From assembly GCA_964534415.1 (NCBI GenBank), contig CAZHOL010000015.1, forward strand, positions 1 through 7,465: a DNA stretch of 7,465 nucleotides, written 5' to 3'. Made by a program: the position numbers and the translations under genes. The first letter of the stretch is position 1; each line of letters starts with the position of its first letter. The notes beneath the pieces are model-generated. The model made no database searches. It saw only the letters and a list, made by a program, of their open reading frames with translations, and was not told the origin of the DNA. This DNA is from CAYLNC01 sp964534415 (GTDB lineage: Bacteria; Patescibacteriota; Minisyncoccia; Phycocordibacterales; JAACPR01). Of the stretch, positions 6,140 through 7,465 are shown piece by piece.

Positions 6140-6140
6140 G

Positions 6141-6704
6141 ATGATAAAAAAATTATCACAAAAAGGTTTCACATTGATCGAGCTACTCGTTGTTGTGGCA
6201 ATTATTTCCCTGTTGTCGAGCGTTGTTCTCGGTGCTTTGAATGATGCTAGGGCGAAGGCTAGAGATCGGGCGCTGTTGCAAACCGTAGTTCAGATACAAA
6301 ACGCGCTTGAGCTTTACAGAGATAAGTACGGTGAATATCCAGACGCAAGTTCGGCAGTAACGCACAGTAATTACTATTCGATTATTAGTTCCACTGGAGT
6401 ATGGAGACCTGCAGCTTATGCATCGAGTCCAAATAGGCTTATTGATAAGATACAGGAATTTTTACCTTCAATTGAGCCGCCAAAAACTGGTTTCATAAAA
6501 TATTATAATCACATAACCAGCGGAGTTAACCGGAGTTCTTGGTGTTCAGATCAGGGCGCACCAAATGCTGGTGGTTTACCAGGCAACTTACCGCCTTATA
6601 CACTTTCAGTTACATTTGAGCAAACTAGCTTTGCGCAGAATTTTCCAAAGTTTATCTTTCTTGGGACACAGGCATCATCAGAAAGCTGTTTTTCTTTAAA
6701 ATAA
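6141..6704 (+). CDS. type IV pilin-like / pseudopilin protein with N-terminal methylation motif
   Basis: This is a structural subunit of a type IV pilus or a related secretion or competence pseudopilus. The class III signal is clear: a short basic leader MIKKLSQKG, prepilin peptidase cleavage between G9 and F10, and Glu at mature position 5 (E14). A hydrophobic helix follows to about residue 31. The sequence LELYRDKYGEYPD (56-68) after the helix resembles major pseudopilins of the GspG type. The only two cysteines, C135 and C183, could form the disulfide that closes a pilin D-region near the C-terminus. The length from ATG 6141 is 187 residues. An in-frame ATG at 6120 would add seven residues inside the previous gene; I prefer 6141 because it gives a standard short leader and a one-base gap to the upstream stop. 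It is convergent with the rodA-like gene, 14 bp away. Confidence 0.92.
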   Translation: MIKKLSQKGFTLIELLVVVAIISLLSSVVLGALNDARAKARDRALLQTVVQIQNALELYRDKYGEYPDASSAVTHSNYYSIISSTGVWRPAAYASSPNRLIDKIQEFLPSIEPPKTGFIKYYNHITSGVNRSSWCSDQGAPNAGGLPGNLPPYTLSVTFEQTSFAQNFPKFIFLGTQASSESCFSLK

Positions 6705-6718
6705 TCTGATTTGAAAAT

Positions 6719-7465
6719 TTAAAACCCCTCCACCCCAACCATCTCATTTCTAGACAAATCACGATGCACTGTGCGAGCGTAACGCTTCATACTCATAATT
6801 ATTCCAAGCGCAATAAATGAAATCAGTAGGTTTGTTCCTCCATAGCTCATGAATGGCAGAGTTAGTCCCGTGATAGGCATCAGACCTATATTCATACCAA
6901 CATGCACGATGAAGTGGCTCATGAATAGGACTGCAATTCCGATACCAAAAAGTGATTCGAAATTGGTCGCACCCAAAATTGAATTTGCTAAAATTCTCCA
7001 AATCAAAATGATATATATTGCAAACAGAATCAGAACGCCGATGAATCCCCACTCCTCTGCAAAGGCAGCAAAAATAAAGTCCGTCTGATACTCTGGCAAG
7101 AAATTCAAGCGCGACTGTGTCCCATACCCCACCCCTTTACCCATCAATTGGCCAGAACCAACTGAAATCATCGACTGATAGGCATTGTATCCGGTACCTC
7201 GAATATCCTGTAACGGATGGATAAAGTTCATAACGCGAGCCTTTTGATAATCCGCCAATACAAATGTCCACAAAGCCGTGAACGTCAATGCACCCAGTAT
7301 TAACAGACTAATTAAATGCTTTTTTGAGAGCCCAGAGGCCATTACCATCCCGAACCACACAAAAAATATAATCAGAGCTGAACCGAAATCGGGCTGAACA
7401 AAAATTAGAAAAAAGAGAATGAACGCATAAATTCCAGACACAATTAAATGTCTAAAGTGTCTGAT
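6719..7465 (-). CDS. rodA: RodA/FtsW-family SEDS peptidoglycan polymerase, C-terminal part
   Basis: SEDS proteins are membrane glycosyltransferases that polymerise lipid II into glycan strands together with a class B PBP; RodA acts in cell elongation. The frame is open to the right edge with no stop, and reads IRHFRHLIVSGIY at the edge, so the N-terminal third lies outside the window. The GTG at 7441 is an internal codon, not the likely start. About 249 residues are visible. Motifs, numbered from codon 7441, include the VQPDFGSAL signature (15-23), GKGVGYGTQSRLNFLPEYQTDFIFAAFAEEWGFIG (101-135) and the C-terminal GLMPITGLTLPFMSYGGTNLL (186-206). D121 in QTDFIF matches the catalytic aspartate of RodA (E. 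coli D262). These motifs fit RodA better than FtsW, though paralogues are hard to separate on a partial sequence. The gene is convergent with the pilin gene and no clear terminator separates them. Confidence 0.92.
   Translation of the reverse strand: MRHFRHLIVSGIYAFILFFLIFVQPDFGSALIIFFVWFGMVMASGLSKKHLISLLILGALTFTALWTFVLADYQKARVMNFIHPLQDIRGTGYNAYQSMISVGSGQLMGKGVGYGTQSRLNFLPEYQTDFIFAAFAEEWGFIGVLILFAIYIILIWRILANSILGATNFESLFGIGIAVLFMSHFIVHVGMNIGLMPITGLTLPFMSYGGTNLLISFIALGIIMSMKRYARTVHRDLSRNEMVGVEGF

Noticed and set aside
6120..6140. Alternative pilin start at ATG 6120
   Set aside because: It would overlap the upstream gene and add MRVWNFK to an already complete prepilin leader; ATG 6141 fits the usual leader length and operon spacing.
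6705..6718. Bidirectional terminator between the convergent pilin and rodA genes
   Set aside because: The 14-bp gap is A/T-rich with no hairpin; the transcripts probably overlap.
6183..7088. Short ORFs inside the pilin and rodA genes (6183-6365, 6759-7052, 6849-7088)
   Set aside because: They are alternative-frame shadows of the pilin and the RodA-like protein.
1..7465. CRISPR array, tRNA, insertion sequence or UGA-as-glycine recoding
   Set aside because: No repeat-spacer pattern, cloverleaf, transposase or terminal inverted repeats were seen, and no gene needs an in-frame UGA.

Overview
The window looks like part of an AT-rich genome from the Candidate Phyla Radiation (Patescibacteria), most likely a Parcubacteria-type lineage. 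This rests on three things: a 16S rRNA gene with shortened V1-V3 loops and unusual bases at the standard primer sites, compact proteins of ordinary bacterial families, and the standard genetic code (no in-frame UGA needed, which argues against Gracilibacteria/SR1). The lineage call is inference from sequence reading; no database was searched.

Layout. Bases 1-752 hold the 5' half of a 16S rRNA gene on the minus strand, running off the left edge. Bases 753-957 hold its leader and two tandem sigma70-like promoters. A perfect 30-bp GC-rich palindrome at 1028-1057 looks like the terminator of the next minus-strand unit, secD-secF (3349 to 1085). Upstream of secD, also on the minus strand, is a polyprenyl-phosphate sugar-1-phosphate transferase (4770 to 3442). 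A plus-strand block follows: a GT4 glycosyltransferase (4815-5846), a small single-span membrane protein (5888-6139) and a type IV pilin-like protein (6141-6704). The window ends with the C-terminal part of a RodA/FtsW-family (SEDS) peptidoglycan polymerase on the minus strand (6719 to beyond 7465), convergent with the pilin gene.

Function. All five protein systems act at the cell surface: SecD/SecF assist protein export, the sugar transferase and GT4 enzyme probably start and extend a lipid-linked surface glycan, the pilin belongs to a type IV pilus or pseudopilus, and RodA builds cell wall. The sugar transferase and GT4 genes are divergent across only 44 bp, and their candidate promoters overlap.

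No new defence system, CRISPR array, tRNA or mobile element is visible. The most interesting signals are small. They include compensated base changes in the 530-loop pseudoknot of 16S rRNA and consensus -10 boxes placed exactly 8 nt before two start codons, which predicts leaderless mRNAs. They also include a set of alternative hairpins just before 16S, the NotI/SmaI-containing palindrome, and overlapping divergent promoters.
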